Assembly: GCF_017813245.1 (NCBI RefSeq)
Contig: NZ_JAGIQL010000013.1
Span: forward strand, 1 to 64,000
DNA: 64,000 nucleotides
Direction: 5' to 3'
Source of the DNA: Streptomyces montanisoli
GTDB lineage: Bacteria > Actinomycetota > Actinomycetes > Streptomycetales > Streptomycetaceae
How positions within the stretch are numbered: the first letter of the stretch is position 1; the number at the start of each line of letters is the position of its first letter. The notes under the pieces are model-generated. The model ran no database searches and was not told where the DNA came from. It was given only the letters and a program-made list of their open reading frames with translations. The translations under genes were made by a program, and so were the position numbers. Below are positions 44,511 to 56,480 of the stretch, piece after piece.

Positions 44511-45941
44511 TCAGGCGCTCCTGGCCGGTTCGCGCCTCGCGGCCGCGGCGGCCGCCTCCTCGTGCGCCGTGCCCCCGTGGCGGCCGGGGCGCGTGAGGGC
44601 GAACACGAGCGCCGCGCCCACCACCGCACATCCACCCGCCACCGCGTAACCGGCGTCGAGCCCCGAGGCGACGGACGCACGCGAACCCGTGACGCCGTCC
44701 CCGGCCACCGACGAGAAGACGGTACCGAGCACCGCGACCCCGATCGCCAGGCCGAGCTGCCGCGCCATGTTCAGCGCGCCCCCGGCCATCCCCGCGCGTT
44801 CCGGCGGCACCGCGCCCATCACCGCCGACGACAGCGGAGGCAGCGCGAGCCCCGCGCCGAGGCCGATGCACAGCATGCCGGGTATCAGCACGCCCGCCGT
44901 GGCCGAGGCGTCGAGCCGGGCCTCCAGGAACGAGCCCGCGGCGATGAACAGCAGACCCAACGTCACCGAATGGCGCGGCCGCACCCCATGCCCCAACCGC
45001 CCCATCACCAGCGGCACCACGAAGGACACCGCGCTCATCGGCATGATCACGAGCCCCGTGGACACCGGGCCCAGACCGAGCCTGCCCTGCATCCACAGCG
45101 ACGCGTACGGGAACATCGCCCACGCCCCGATCGACAGCAGCGCCGCCCCGCTCACGAACCCCACGAACGCGCGGTTTCTGAACAGCGAGAGGTCGAGCAT
45201 CGGCGCCGCGGTACGGCGTTCGACGACGAGGAAGGCCGCGAGCGACAGCGCGGCGAGCACCAGGGGACCCCAGACCTCCCAGTCGCCCCAGGACCTTTCG
45301 GCGCTGCGGATCAGCCCGAACGTGACGGCCGCTGCCATCAGGGTGAAGGCGGCCATGCCGGGCAGGTCGAGCGCGCGTGAGCGGCCGCCGTGGTCGGGGG
45401 CGATGGAGCGCCAGGTGATCGCCACGGCCACGACGGCCACGGGCACGTTGACCGCGAAGATCCACTGCCAGCCCAGGTGCTGCGTCAGCAGCCCGCCGAG
45501 TATCGGTCCCGCGGCGGCGGCCGCCCCGTTGACCGCGCCCCACACCCCGAACGCGACACCGCGGTCCCTGCCGCGGTAGGTGGTGCTGAGCAGGGCGATG
45601 GTGGTGGCGAACATCGCCGCCGCGCCGACGCCCTGCACGGCCCGGCCGGCGATCAGGACCGCTGTCGAGGGAGCGAGCGCACACGACAGCGAGGCCAGCG
45701 CGAAGATCGTCAGTCCTGCGACGCAGACCCGGCGGTGGCCGAGACGGTCGGCGACGGTCCCCGCCCCCAGCAGCAGCGCGGCGAGCGTCAGGGCGTAGAT
45801 GTCGACGACCCACTGCAGGCCGCTGAACGACGTCCCGAGGTCCTTCGCCATGGCGGGCAGGGCGACGTTCACGATGGTGACGTCGATCAGGAGCATGAAC
45901 GCGCCGAGGCTCACCGCGACGAGCGGCCACCACTTACGCAT
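44511..45941 (-). CDS. MFS drug transporter (DHA2 family)
   Basis: 476-residue proton-driven exporter with about 14 helices. SLGAFMLLIDVTIVNVALPA is the DHA2 first helix, GAGTVADRLGHRRV is motif A, and AAAAGPILGGLL is motif C. The C-terminus is an Ala/Glu/Arg tail. ATG 45941 (MRKWWPLV) is used. No adjacent regulator controls it obviously. It differs from the pump at 25-26 kb in sequence and lacks its TetR operators. The substrate is unknown. Confidence 0.88.
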   Translation of the reverse strand: MRKWWPLVAVSLGAFMLLIDVTIVNVALPAMAKDLGTSFSGLQWVVDIYALTLAALLLGAGTVADRLGHRRVCVAGLTIFALASLSCALAPSTAVLIAGRAVQGVGAAAMFATTIALLSTTYRGRDRGVAFGVWGAVNGAAAAAGPILGGLLTQHLGWQWIFAVNVPVAVVAVAITWRSIAPDHGGRSRALDLPGMAAFTLMAAAVTFGLIRSAERSWGDWEVWGPLVLAALSLAAFLVVERRTAAPMLDLSLFRNRAFVGFVSGAALLSIGAWAMFPYASLWMQGRLGLGPVSTGLVIMPMSAVSFVVPLVMGRLGHGVRPRHSVTLGLLFIAAGSFLEARLDASATAGVLIPGMLCIGLGAGLALPPLSSAVMGAVPPERAGMAGGALNMARQLGLAIGVAVLGTVFSSVAGDGVTGSRASVASGLDAGYAVAGGCAVVGAALVFALTRPGRHGGTAHEEAAAAAARREPARSA

Positions 45942-46185
45942 CGCGCACCCCCGGACGTGTGCCGGATTCCACGCGGACGGTTCTGCCGCGCAACATGGTG
46001 CGCGGGCCACGGCTCATCTCCACCGTCGTTCCCCTTCGTGATACAGCGTTCTCGACGCGCATCACTGTGCCGGGGCGCCGCCGGATGCCACAGCCAGAAC
46101 GCCTCTGGCGGCGGAAACCGACGCGCAGGCCTCCGGTCCGGGCGGAAACCCGTCACCCGGGTAGCCGGCGGACGGTGCTTTACGA

Positions 46186-48072
46186 CTACGCCAGGCTGTC
46201 GCGCCAGGCGCGGTGCAGGTCGGCGAAGCGGCCGGTGCCGGCGATCAGTTCGGCCGGCGCGCCGTCCTCCACGATGCGCCCGTGCTCCATCACCAGGACC
46301 CGGTCGGCGATCTCGACCGTCGACAACCGGTGCGCGATCACCACGGCCGTCCGCCCACGCAGCACCGTGTCCATCGCGCGCTGCACCGCCCGCTCGCCCG
46401 GCACGTCGAGCGAACTCGTCGCCTCGTCGAGGATCAGCACCGCCGGATCGGCGAGGAGGGCACGCGCGAACGCGACCAGCTGGCGCTGGCCCGCGGAGAT
46501 CCGGCCGCCGCGCTTGCGGACGTCCGTGTCGTACCCGTCGGGCAGCCCCTCGATGAAGTTGTGCGCCCCGATCTCCTTGGCCGCCCGCTCGATCTGCTCG
46601 CGGGTCGCGTCGGGGCGGCCGATCGCGATGTTCTCCGCGACCGTCCCCGAGAACAGGAACGCCTCCTGCGTCACCATCACCACGCCGCGCCGCAACTCGG
46701 GCGTGTCCAGGTCGCGAAGGTCGACGCCGTCGAGCAGGACGCGGCCCGCCGTCGGGTCGTAGAACCGCGCGAGCAGCTTCGCCAGCGTGGACTTGCCCGC
46801 CCCCGTGGAGCCGACGACCGCGACCGTCTGGCCCGCGGGCAGGGTCAGCGTGAACCTGGGCAGCACCTCGCCGCCCGTGCGGTACCCGAAGCCGACGCCC
46901 TCGAAGACGACCTCGCGGCCGGGCAGGGCGCCGTCGCGTACGGGCAGCGCGCGCGGCCGCTCCGCCTCGGGGACGCTCGGCACCTGCGCCAGGAGCCCCG
47001 CGATCTTCTCCAGCGAGGCCGACGCCGACTGGTAGGCGTTGAGGAACATGCCGAGGCGGTCGATCGGGTCGTAGAGACGCCGCAGGTACAGCACGGCGGC
47101 CGCCAGCACGCCCAGCTCCAGCGTGCCGTCCGCGACGCGGTACGCGCCCCACAGCACCATGCCGGCGACGGCGGTGTTCGCGACGAAGCGCGAACCGACC
47201 ACATAGCGGGCCATCTCGATCAGCGCGTCGCCGTTGCTGCGCTCGTGGCGCCCGTTCAGCACGCCGAGCTCGGCGTCGTTGACGGACTCGCGACGGAACG
47301 CCCTGACCGGCCGGATGCCGTTCAGCGTCTCCGCGAACTTCACGATGACCGCCGCGATCGCGGTCGAGCGGCGGCCGAACACCCGCTCCGCACGGCGCTG
47401 GTAGAGCCGCACCAGCAGGTACAGCGGGACGAACGACGCCACGGCGACGCCGCCGATGCCGAAGTCCAGGTAGAGCAGCATGCAGGAGATGTAGACGAAC
47501 GACACGACGACGCTGACCAGCTCCTGAAGGCCCTCGTCGAGCAGCTCGCGCAGCGACTCCACGTCCGTGGTGGACCGTGAGATCAGCCGGCCCGACGTGT
47601 ACCGCTCGTGGAAGTCGACGCTCAGGGCCTGCGCGTGGCGGAAGATCCTGCCCCGCAGGTCGAACAGGACGGCCTGGCTCACGCGCGTCGACGACTTGAT
47701 GAAGGACTGCTGGAACCAGCCGGACAGCAGCGCGCACAGCCCGTACCCGGCACCGACCGCGATCAGCGCGCCGTGCTCGCCGTGGCGAAGGTCGGGCACC
47801 GCGCGGTCGATGGCGTACGCGACGAGCAGCGGACCGGTCTGCGCCGCCGCCTGCTGGAGCAGCAGCATGACGACCGTCAGCGTGACGCCCCGGCGCTCGG
47901 GGCCGAGGAGGGAGCGCAGCAGCGTGCGCGTCGCCCCGGGCGGAGAGGGCAGCGCGTCCCGGTCGAACGGGTCGTCGGCGGGGGCGGCCGCGGCGGCCAG
48001 GGCGGCCGCGTCCTCGGCGGCCGCCTCGGACCCGCCGCCCGGGGTGGGCCCCGTGGTCGTCGGCGTGCTCAT
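46186..48072 (-). CDS. ABC exporter half-transporter (heterodimer partner 2)
   Basis: 628 residues: a flexible Ala/Asp-rich N-tail (1-45), a six-helix type I exporter membrane domain (about 55-340) and a nucleotide-binding domain (about 385-620). Walker A is GSTGAGKST, Walker B is AVLILDEATSSLD with the catalytic Glu, and the H-loop is VIAHRLST. The signature is ISAGQRQ instead of LSGGQ. Its start overlaps the partner stop by 4 bp (48069-48072). Paired with the upstream protein, it forms a heterodimer with one canonical and one degenerate ATP site, as in BmrCD or TM287/288. The substrate is unknown, perhaps drugs or lipids. Confidence 0.93.
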   Translation of the reverse strand: MSTPTTTGPTPGGGSEAAAEDAAALAAAAAPADDPFDRDALPSPPGATRTLLRSLLGPERRGVTLTVVMLLLQQAAAQTGPLLVAYAIDRAVPDLRHGEHGALIAVGAGYGLCALLSGWFQQSFIKSSTRVSQAVLFDLRGRIFRHAQALSVDFHERYTSGRLISRSTTDVESLRELLDEGLQELVSVVVSFVYISCMLLYLDFGIGGVAVASFVPLYLLVRLYQRRAERVFGRRSTAIAAVIVKFAETLNGIRPVRAFRRESVNDAELGVLNGRHERSNGDALIEMARYVVGSRFVANTAVAGMVLWGAYRVADGTLELGVLAAAVLYLRRLYDPIDRLGMFLNAYQSASASLEKIAGLLAQVPSVPEAERPRALPVRDGALPGREVVFEGVGFGYRTGGEVLPRFTLTLPAGQTVAVVGSTGAGKSTLAKLLARFYDPTAGRVLLDGVDLRDLDTPELRRGVVMVTQEAFLFSGTVAENIAIGRPDATREQIERAAKEIGAHNFIEGLPDGYDTDVRKRGGRISAGQRQLVAFARALLADPAVLILDEATSSLDVPGERAVQRAMDTVLRGRTAVVIAHRLSTVEIADRVLVMEHGRIVEDGAPAELIAGTGRFADLHRAWRDSLA

Positions 48073-49997
48073 CGGGCCTCCTCCTCTGCGCGCTGCTGCT
48101 GCCCGCCACCCACTCCGGCGCGTGCCGGTTCCGCGGCTGCCGGCGGCTGAGCGGCGGCAAGCGGCTCGACGGTGGCGGCTTGCCCGCCGTGTTCCTCGCC
48201 CGACATCAGCCAGGCGTATTCCGCGTTCTCGCGCAGCAACTGCTGGTGCGTGCCGACCGCGGCGACCCGGCCGTGCGAGATCAGCGCGACCCGGTCGGCC
48301 AGCAGGACCGTCGACGGGCGGTGGGCCACCACCAGCGCCGTCGTCTCCCGCAGGACGCGGCGCAACGCGGCCTCCACCAGCGCCTCGGTATGGACGTCGA
48401 GCGCGGAGAGCGGGTCGTCGAGCACCAGGAAGCGCGGCCTGCCCACCACCGCCCTGGCCAGCGCGAGCCGCTGGCGCTGGCCACCCGACAGGCTCAGCCC
48501 CTGCTCGCCGACCTGGGTGTCCGTCGAGCGCGGCAGCTCGCGTACGAAGCCCGCCTGCGCCACGTCGAGCGCGCGGTCCAGATCCCCGTCGCCGGCCTCG
48601 CCGCCGACGCCCATCAGCACGTTCTCCCCGGCGCTCGCCGAGAACAGCGTCGGTTCCTCGAAGGCGACCGACACCAGTTCGCGCAGGCGTGCGCGCGGCA
48701 TCAGCGTGATGTCCTCGCCGTCCAGCGTGATGCGGCCCGACGTCGCCTCGTGCAGGCGCGGCACCAGTGCCGTCAGCGTCGTCTTGCCCGAACCCGTCGC
48801 CCCGACCAGCGCCATCGTCTCGCCCGGGGCCACGTGCAGGTCGATACGGGACAGCACGGCCGGCGCGTCAGGACCCGCGTCCGGGTAGCGGAAGGACACG
48901 CCCTCGAAGCGCAGGCCCCCCTCGGCCGACGCGGCCGCGCACCCCGCCGCGGCCGGCTCCGCGGTGTTCGTCTCCTCCGCGGTGTCCTCCTCCGTGGTGT
49001 CCGTCTCCTCCCGCGCGTCCATCGGCTCGAAGAACCGCTCGGCCGCGGTCGCCGCCTCCTGGCTCATGGCGAGCATGAAACCGATCGACTCGACCGGCCA
49101 GCGCAGCGCGAGCGCCGTGGAGAGGAACGCGACGAGCGTGCCCGCCGACAGGCCGCCGTCCGCCACCCGCAACGTGCCGAACACCAGCGCCGCGCCGATC
49201 GCCAGCTCGGGGATGGTCGTGATGAGGGACCAGATGCCGGCCAGCAGGCGGCCCTTCTCCAACTCGGTGCCCCGCAGCTTCGCCGCGAGAGCGCGGAAGG
49301 CCTGCGTCTGGCTGCGGTGGCGCCCGAACCCCTTGACGATCCGGATGCCGAGCACGCCCTCCTCGACCACCGTCGTCAGATCGCCGACCTGGTCCTGCGC
49401 GCGCCGCGCCACCAGCGCGTACCGCGACTCGAAGACCGAGCAGAGGATCACCAGCGGTACCGCGGGCGCGAGCAGCAGGAGCCCGAGCGCCCAGTCCTGC
49501 AGCAGCAGGATCACGCAACCCGTCACGATCGTCACGCCGTTGACCAGCAGGAACATCAGCGGGAAGGAGAGGAACTGGCGCAGCAGCATCAGATCCGTCG
49601 TGCCGCGCGAGAGCAACTGGCCCGACGGCCACCGGTCGTGGAAGGCGACCGGCAGGCGCTGCAGGTGGCGGTAGAGGTCGGCGCGCATCGACGCCTCGAT
49701 CCCGGCGAGCGGGCGGGCCACCAGCCATCTGCGCAGGCCGAACAGGCCTGCCTCGGCGGCGCCGAGGAGCAGCAGGATCAGCGCGCCCCGCCAGACGCCG
49801 CCGGTGTCGCGGTGCGCGATCGGCCCGTCCACCATCCACTTCAGCACCAGGGGGAAGACCAGTCCGAGGCAGGACGCCACGATGGCGATCACAGCGGCCA
49901 GGGACATGCGCAGCCGCACCGGGCGCAGGTACGGCCACAGCCGCAGCAGTGTCCGCACGGCCGGTGGTCTTCCCGTTGCTTCTCGGTTCTCGGACAT
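48069..49997 (-). CDS. ABC exporter half-transporter (heterodimer partner 1)
   Basis: 642 residues: a type I exporter membrane domain (about 30-320), an acidic Glu/Thr-rich linker (about 340-365, EETDTTEEDTAEETNT) and an ATPase domain (about 370-600). Walker A is GATGSGKTT, and the signature LSLSGGQRQR is canonical. Walker B is FLVLDDPLSALD, with Asp replacing the catalytic Glu, so this subunit supplies the degenerate site. The C-terminal 40 residues are Ala/Gln/Pro-rich. ATG 49997 is chosen over GTG/ATG options further upstream. It forms an operon with the gene at 46186-48072 and is divergent from a second ABC system. Confidence 0.93.
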   Translation of the reverse strand: MSENREATGRPPAVRTLLRLWPYLRPVRLRMSLAAVIAIVASCLGLVFPLVLKWMVDGPIAHRDTGGVWRGALILLLLGAAEAGLFGLRRWLVARPLAGIEASMRADLYRHLQRLPVAFHDRWPSGQLLSRGTTDLMLLRQFLSFPLMFLLVNGVTIVTGCVILLLQDWALGLLLLAPAVPLVILCSVFESRYALVARRAQDQVGDLTTVVEEGVLGIRIVKGFGRHRSQTQAFRALAAKLRGTELEKGRLLAGIWSLITTIPELAIGAALVFGTLRVADGGLSAGTLVAFLSTALALRWPVESIGFMLAMSQEAATAAERFFEPMDAREETDTTEEDTAEETNTAEPAAAGCAAASAEGGLRFEGVSFRYPDAGPDAPAVLSRIDLHVAPGETMALVGATGSGKTTLTALVPRLHEATSGRITLDGEDITLMPRARLRELVSVAFEEPTLFSASAGENVLMGVGGEAGDGDLDRALDVAQAGFVRELPRSTDTQVGEQGLSLSGGQRQRLALARAVVGRPRFLVLDDPLSALDVHTEALVEAALRRVLRETTALVVAHRPSTVLLADRVALISHGRVAAVGTHQQLLRENAEYAWLMSGEEHGGQAATVEPLAAAQPPAAAEPARAGVGGGQQQRAEEEAR

Positions 49998-50162
49998 CCA
50001 ACTGAGCCTACGGGGAGGCACTGACATCGTTCACCGGCTTTTCCGGCCGCTGCCCGGCCGCCCGGAGCGGACCGGTGGATGCCGCATCAACCGATCGGAC
50101 GATGCCGGTTCGAGCGCGTTGGCGGATACCCGGCGCGGGCCGCCGGCGGCATGGTTTCAGGT

Positions 50163-51152
50163 ATGGCGATCATCGAAGTGCGAGACCTGCGCAAGGCGTA
50201 CGGGGGCAGGCCCGTGGTGGACGGGGTGTCCTTCACCGTGGAGGAGGGGGAGGTCTTCGGCATCCTCGGCCCGAACGGCGCGGGCAAGACGACCACCGTC
50301 GAGTGCGTGGAGGGGCTGCGCGTACCGGACAGCGGCGTGATCAGGGTCGCGGGCCTGGATCCGGTCGCCGACCACGAGCGGGTCACCCACCTGCTGGGCG
50401 CGCAGCTCCAGGAGAGCGAGCTACAGCCCAAGCTCACCGTGCGGGAGGCCCTGGAGCTGTACTCCGCGCTGTACCCCCGCCCTGTCGACTGGCGGCCGCT
50501 CGCGTCCCGCCTCGGTCTCGACGCCAAGCTGACCACACGCTTCGCGAAGCTGTCCGGCGGCCAGAAACAGCGCCTGTTCATCGCGCTCGCCCTGATCGGT
50601 GGCCCGCGCGTCGTCGTCCTCGACGAGCTGACGACCGGCCTCGACCCGCGTGCCCGCCGCGACACGTGGCAGCTGATCGAGGAGATACGGGACTCCGGCG
50701 TCACGGTGCTGCTCGTCACGCACTTCATGGAGGAGGCCCAGCGGCTGTGCGACCGCGTCGCCGTCATCGACGAGGGCCGGCTCGCCGCGCTCGACACGCC
50801 GTCCGGCCTGATCGCCAGGTCGAGCGCGTCCACCGTCATCTCCTTCACCCCCTCGCGGCCGCTGGCGGAGCCGGAGCTGTACGCGCTGCCCGACGTCATG
50901 TCCGTCGCCGCGCCCGGCGGCCGGGTCGTGATCCACGGCAGCGACGACACGGTCAACGCCGTCATCACGCTCCTCGCCCGCCACCGCGTCACGGCCCGCC
51001 AGCTGCGGGTCACCGAGGCGTCCCTCGACGACGCGTTCCTCGACATCACGGCCGGCCAGGACCGCACCGCTCCGGCCCAGGACCGCACCGCGCAGGCCCA
51101 GGACGCGGCCCGCCGGCCGAACGCTCCCCACACCCCGGAAGAGAGAGTGTGA
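50163..51152 (+). CDS. ABC transporter ATP-binding protein (DrrA type)
   Basis: 329 residues with a single nucleotide-binding domain: Walker A GPNGAGKTT, signature KLSGGQKQR, Walker B VVVLDELTTGLD and H-loop VTHFMEEAQ. The C-terminal 90 residues form the DrrA-like extension and end in an Asp/Gln/Arg-rich repeat (QDRTAPAQDRTAQAQD). It powers the permease encoded 2 bp downstream and probably exports a drug or lipid. ATG 50163 (MAIIEVRDL) is preferred over ATG 50151. A NarL-type two-component pair follows the permease, suggesting inducible expression. Confidence 0.93.
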   Translation: MAIIEVRDLRKAYGGRPVVDGVSFTVEEGEVFGILGPNGAGKTTTVECVEGLRVPDSGVIRVAGLDPVADHERVTHLLGAQLQESELQPKLTVREALELYSALYPRPVDWRPLASRLGLDAKLTTRFAKLSGGQKQRLFIALALIGGPRVVVLDELTTGLDPRARRDTWQLIEEIRDSGVTVLLVTHFMEEAQRLCDRVAVIDEGRLAALDTPSGLIARSSASTVISFTPSRPLAEPELYALPDVMSVAAPGGRVVIHGSDDTVNAVITLLARHRVTARQLRVTEASLDDAFLDITAGQDRTAPAQDRTAQAQDAARRPNAPHTPEERV

Positions 51153-51154
51153 CC

Positions 51155-51934
51155 ATGTCCGCCACCGCCACCGCGTCCGCCGGGCGCAGGCCGTCCCCGG
51201 CCGCCGCCGTCCTGCGGACCGAGGCCCGTCTCCTCTACCTGCGCGAGCCGTCCATCGCGCTGTCGGTCCTGCTGTTGCCCACGGTCCTCCTGGTGATCCT
51301 CGGCCTCATCCCCGGCTTCCGGGAGGCGGACGCCGGCCTCGGCGGGCGCCGCGTCATCGACCTGTACGTGCCGGTCGCCGTGCTGCTCGCGCTGACCATG
51401 GCCGGGATGCAGGCCATGCCGCCGATCCTCACCGGCTACCGGGAGCGCGGGATCCTGCGCCGCATGTCGACCACGCCGGTCCGGCCGTCCGCGATGCTCG
51501 TCTCCCAGCTGGTGCTGCTGGGCGGAGGCGCCCTGTTCTCGGCGCTGCTCGCGGTCGCGGTCGGCCGGATCGCGTTCGGCGTGGCACTGCCCGGCCGGCC
51601 CGGCGGATACCTCCTCGCGCTGGTCCTCGCCGCCGCGAGCGCCATATCGCTCGGCCTGCTGATCTCGGCGGTCGCCCGGCACGAGAAGGCCGCGCAGGCG
51701 CTGGGCGCTGTCACCCTGTTCCCCTCGATGTTCACCGCGGGCGTCTGGCTGCCCGTCCAGACCATGCCGCACCTGCTGCGCACGATCGTCGAGTACACGC
51801 CGCTCGGCGCCGCGTCACAGACCCTCGACCAGGCCGCGCGCGGCGCGTTCCCCGGCCTCGTCCACCTGGGAGTGACCGCGCTGTGGACGATTGCGCTGAC
51901 GGCGGCCGCGGCCCGCTGGTTCCGATGGCAGTGA
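51155..51934 (+). CDS. ABC-2 type permease (DrrB type)
   Basis: 259 residues with six predicted helices after a 20-residue cytoplasmic start. The ABC-2 pattern is clear: LSVLLLPTVLLVILGLIPGF first helix, YRERGILRRMSTTPVRPS coupling segment, SAISLGLLISAVARHEKAAQ, and FPSMFTAGVWLPVQTMP before the last helices. ATG 51155 lies 2 bp after the ATPase stop. It forms the channel of the DrrAB-like exporter. The substrate is unknown. Confidence 0.93.
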   Translation: MSATATASAGRRPSPAAAVLRTEARLLYLREPSIALSVLLLPTVLLVILGLIPGFREADAGLGGRRVIDLYVPVAVLLALTMAGMQAMPPILTGYRERGILRRMSTTPVRPSAMLVSQLVLLGGGALFSALLAVAVGRIAFGVALPGRPGGYLLALVLAAASAISLGLLISAVARHEKAAQALGAVTLFPSMFTAGVWLPVQTMPHLLRTIVEYTPLGAASQTLDQAARGAFPGLVHLGVTALWTIALTAAAARWFRWQ

Positions 51935-52026
51935 CCCGCCAGGAGCGCGCCCGGCCCGCCGCCGCGGTGCTCCTGTCACGGGGCGGGTCCTGGTCAGCCG
52001 TCCCCTGCCTGGGGGAGACTGGCCGG

Positions 52027-53277
52027 ATGAGAGGCCACGCCGCTCTGCACGAGGAGCGCTGGGAGCAGGTCTTCCGCTGGGGTCCGCTGACGCTCTTCGG
52101 GGTCGGGACGGCCGTCTCGGCCGCGGTCGCCCCCGCGCTCATGAGCCGCGGCGACGTGTACGGGGCGGCCGGAGTGGCGCCGGTGGCGCTGGCCTTCGAG
52201 CTGTGGTGGGCGCGGCCCGGGCGGGTGGCCGTGTCCGAGTCGGCCGCCGAGCAGGCCCACTACTGGATCCGCACGGCCCTCGCCTTCGCCCTGACCTGGT
52301 TCAACCCGCTGTACGCGATCTACGCCTACACCGGATACCTGGCCGTCAGCCGCATGCTGCCCCGCCGGATGACCAGGGTGGGTCTCTTCGTCAACGCGGT
52401 GACGATCGCCGGGTCGCAGGCGTCCGGGCTGCCGCCGAGGTCCACCACCGTGTGGATCCTGTTCGGCGCGCTGATCGTGCTGAACAGCGGCATGGCGGCG
52501 ATCTTCTCCGCCCTCGGGGAAAGGGAGGTGGCGAAGGCCAAGCAGAGGACGGACACGATCCGCCAGCTGGAGACGGCCAACACCCGCCTTGAGCTCGCCA
52601 TGCAGGAGAACGCGCAGCTGCACGCGCAACTGCTCGTCCAGGCGCGCGAGGCGGGCGTCGCGGACGAACGGCGCAGGCTGGCCGCGGAGATCCACGACAC
52701 GATCGCCCAGGGGCTCGCCGGGATCATCGCCCAGCTCCAGGCCGTCAGCGCCGCGAGCGACGAGGACGTCGCGCACGCGCACCTGTCGCGGGCGGCCGCG
52801 CTCGCCCGGCACAGCCTGGGGGAGGCGCGCCGGTCCGTGCAGAACCTCAGCCCGCTCGACCTGGAGGACGGCGCGCTGCCCGAGGCGCTGAAGAAGACCG
52901 TGGACACCTGGTCGGACCGTACGGGCGTCGCCGCGCGGTTCACCGTCACCGGCACCGAGGAACAGCTGCACGACGAGGTCGCGGCGACGCTGCTGCGGGT
53001 CGCGCAGGAGGCTCTCGCCAACGCGGACCGGCACGCGGCCGCCGAGCGCGTCGGGGTCACGCTCTCCTACATGGGCGACGAGGTGACGCTCGACGTGCGC
53101 GACGACGGCGCGGGCTTCGACCTCCTCGACGTGCCGGAGCGCACCGGGACGGGAGGGTTCGGCCTCGCGGGCATGCGCGCGCGGGTCGAGCGGATCGCGG
53201 GATCCCTCACCGTCGAGTCGGAGAAGGGAGGGGGTACAGCGGTCTCCGCTCGCGTACCGTTGGTCCACCATGGGTGA
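52027..53277 (+). CDS. NarL-group sensor histidine kinase
   Basis: 416 residues. Five or six membrane helices occupy residues 15-165. A coiled coil (about 165-215) follows, then HisKA_3 with phospho-acceptor H223 (RRRLAAEIHDTIAQGLAGI) and a HATPase_c domain (EALANADRHA, DVRDDGAGFD, GTGGFGLAGMRARV). There is no large extracellular sensor, so it likely senses membrane state or membrane-borne compounds, like kinases that guard antibiotic exporters. ATG 52027 is used. Its end overlaps the regulator start by 8 bp. It follows the DrrAB-like genes by 92 bp. Confidence 0.93.
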   Translation: MRGHAALHEERWEQVFRWGPLTLFGVGTAVSAAVAPALMSRGDVYGAAGVAPVALAFELWWARPGRVAVSESAAEQAHYWIRTALAFALTWFNPLYAIYAYTGYLAVSRMLPRRMTRVGLFVNAVTIAGSQASGLPPRSTTVWILFGALIVLNSGMAAIFSALGEREVAKAKQRTDTIRQLETANTRLELAMQENAQLHAQLLVQAREAGVADERRRLAAEIHDTIAQGLAGIIAQLQAVSAASDEDVAHAHLSRAAALARHSLGEARRSVQNLSPLDLEDGALPEALKKTVDTWSDRTGVAARFTVTGTEEQLHDEVAATLLRVAQEALANADRHAAAERVGVTLSYMGDEVTLDVRDDGAGFDLLDVPERTGTGGFGLAGMRARVERIAGSLTVESEKGGGTAVSARVPLVHHG

Positions 53278-53926
53278 ACAGGCCGAAGAGACCGTGACGC
53301 TCTTGCTCGTCGACGACCATCCCGTCGTGCGCGACGGGCTGCGCGGGATGTTCGAGTCGTCGCCCGGTTTCCGGGTGCTGGGCGAGGCGTCGAACGGCGT
53401 CGACGGCGTCGGGCTGGCTCTGCGGCTCGACCCTGACGTGGTCCTGATGGACCTGCGGATGCCGGGCGGCGACGGGGTCGCCGCCATCGCCGAGCTGGCC
53501 CGCAGAGGCGCGCGTGCGAAGGTCCTCGTCCTCACCACGTACGACACCGACTCCGACACGCTGCCCGCGATCGAGGCGGGCGCGACCGGCTACCTGCTCA
53601 AGGACGCCCCGCGCGAGGAGCTGTTCACGGCGGTGCGGGCCGCGGCCCAGGGCCGCGCCGTCCTGTCGCCCGCCGTCGCCTCCCGCCTGGTCTCCCGGGT
53701 GCGCACGCCGGCGAGCGCGCCCGGGGCCGAGCCGCTGTCGGCACGCGAGCGTGAGGTGCTCGAACTCGTCGCGAAGGGCTCGTCGAACCGCGAGATCGCG
53801 AAAGACCTCTTCATCAGCGAGGCCACGGTCAAGACCCACCTCACCCACCTCTACGCCAAGCTCGGCGTCAGGGACCGCGCGGCGGCGGTGGCCGTCGGCT
53901 ACGACCGGCACATCCTCGGCGCCTGA
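53270..53926 (+). CDS. NarL/LuxR-type response regulator
   Basis: 218 residues. The receiver domain (9-125) has D15/D16, phospho-acceptor D61 (VVLMDLRMPG), the Thr of LVLTTYDTDSD and the Lys of GYLLKDAP. The LuxR HTH (LSAREREVLELVAKGSSNRE, then IAKDLFISEATVKTHLTHLY) is complete. It is the cognate partner of the overlapping kinase and probably activates the upstream ABC exporter operon. It is convergent with glgX, 27 bp apart. Confidence 0.94.
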   Translation: MGEQAEETVTLLLVDDHPVVRDGLRGMFESSPGFRVLGEASNGVDGVGLALRLDPDVVLMDLRMPGGDGVAAIAELARRGARAKVLVLTTYDTDSDTLPAIEAGATGYLLKDAPREELFTAVRAAAQGRAVLSPAVASRLVSRVRTPASAPGAEPLSAREREVLELVAKGSSNREIAKDLFISEATVKTHLTHLYAKLGVRDRAAAVAVGYDRHILGA

Positions 53927-53953
53927 CGGTCCGGCCCGTCAGGGCCGCCCGGC

Positions 53954-56308
<2,355 letters not shown>

Positions 56309-56480
56309 CTGTCGGCCTCCCGCGGCTCGTCGGCCCACGCGGGCGGCGGTGCGCGGCGTCCCCGCGCCGCACCCCTGTCCGCGTGGTCTTCCCCCTGTTC
56401 CTTCCCTCCACAGGACCCACCCTCACGCCCCTCCGGGTCACGGTACGTTTCCCCGGGCCCCCGGCGTCGTTGGGCGGGGC

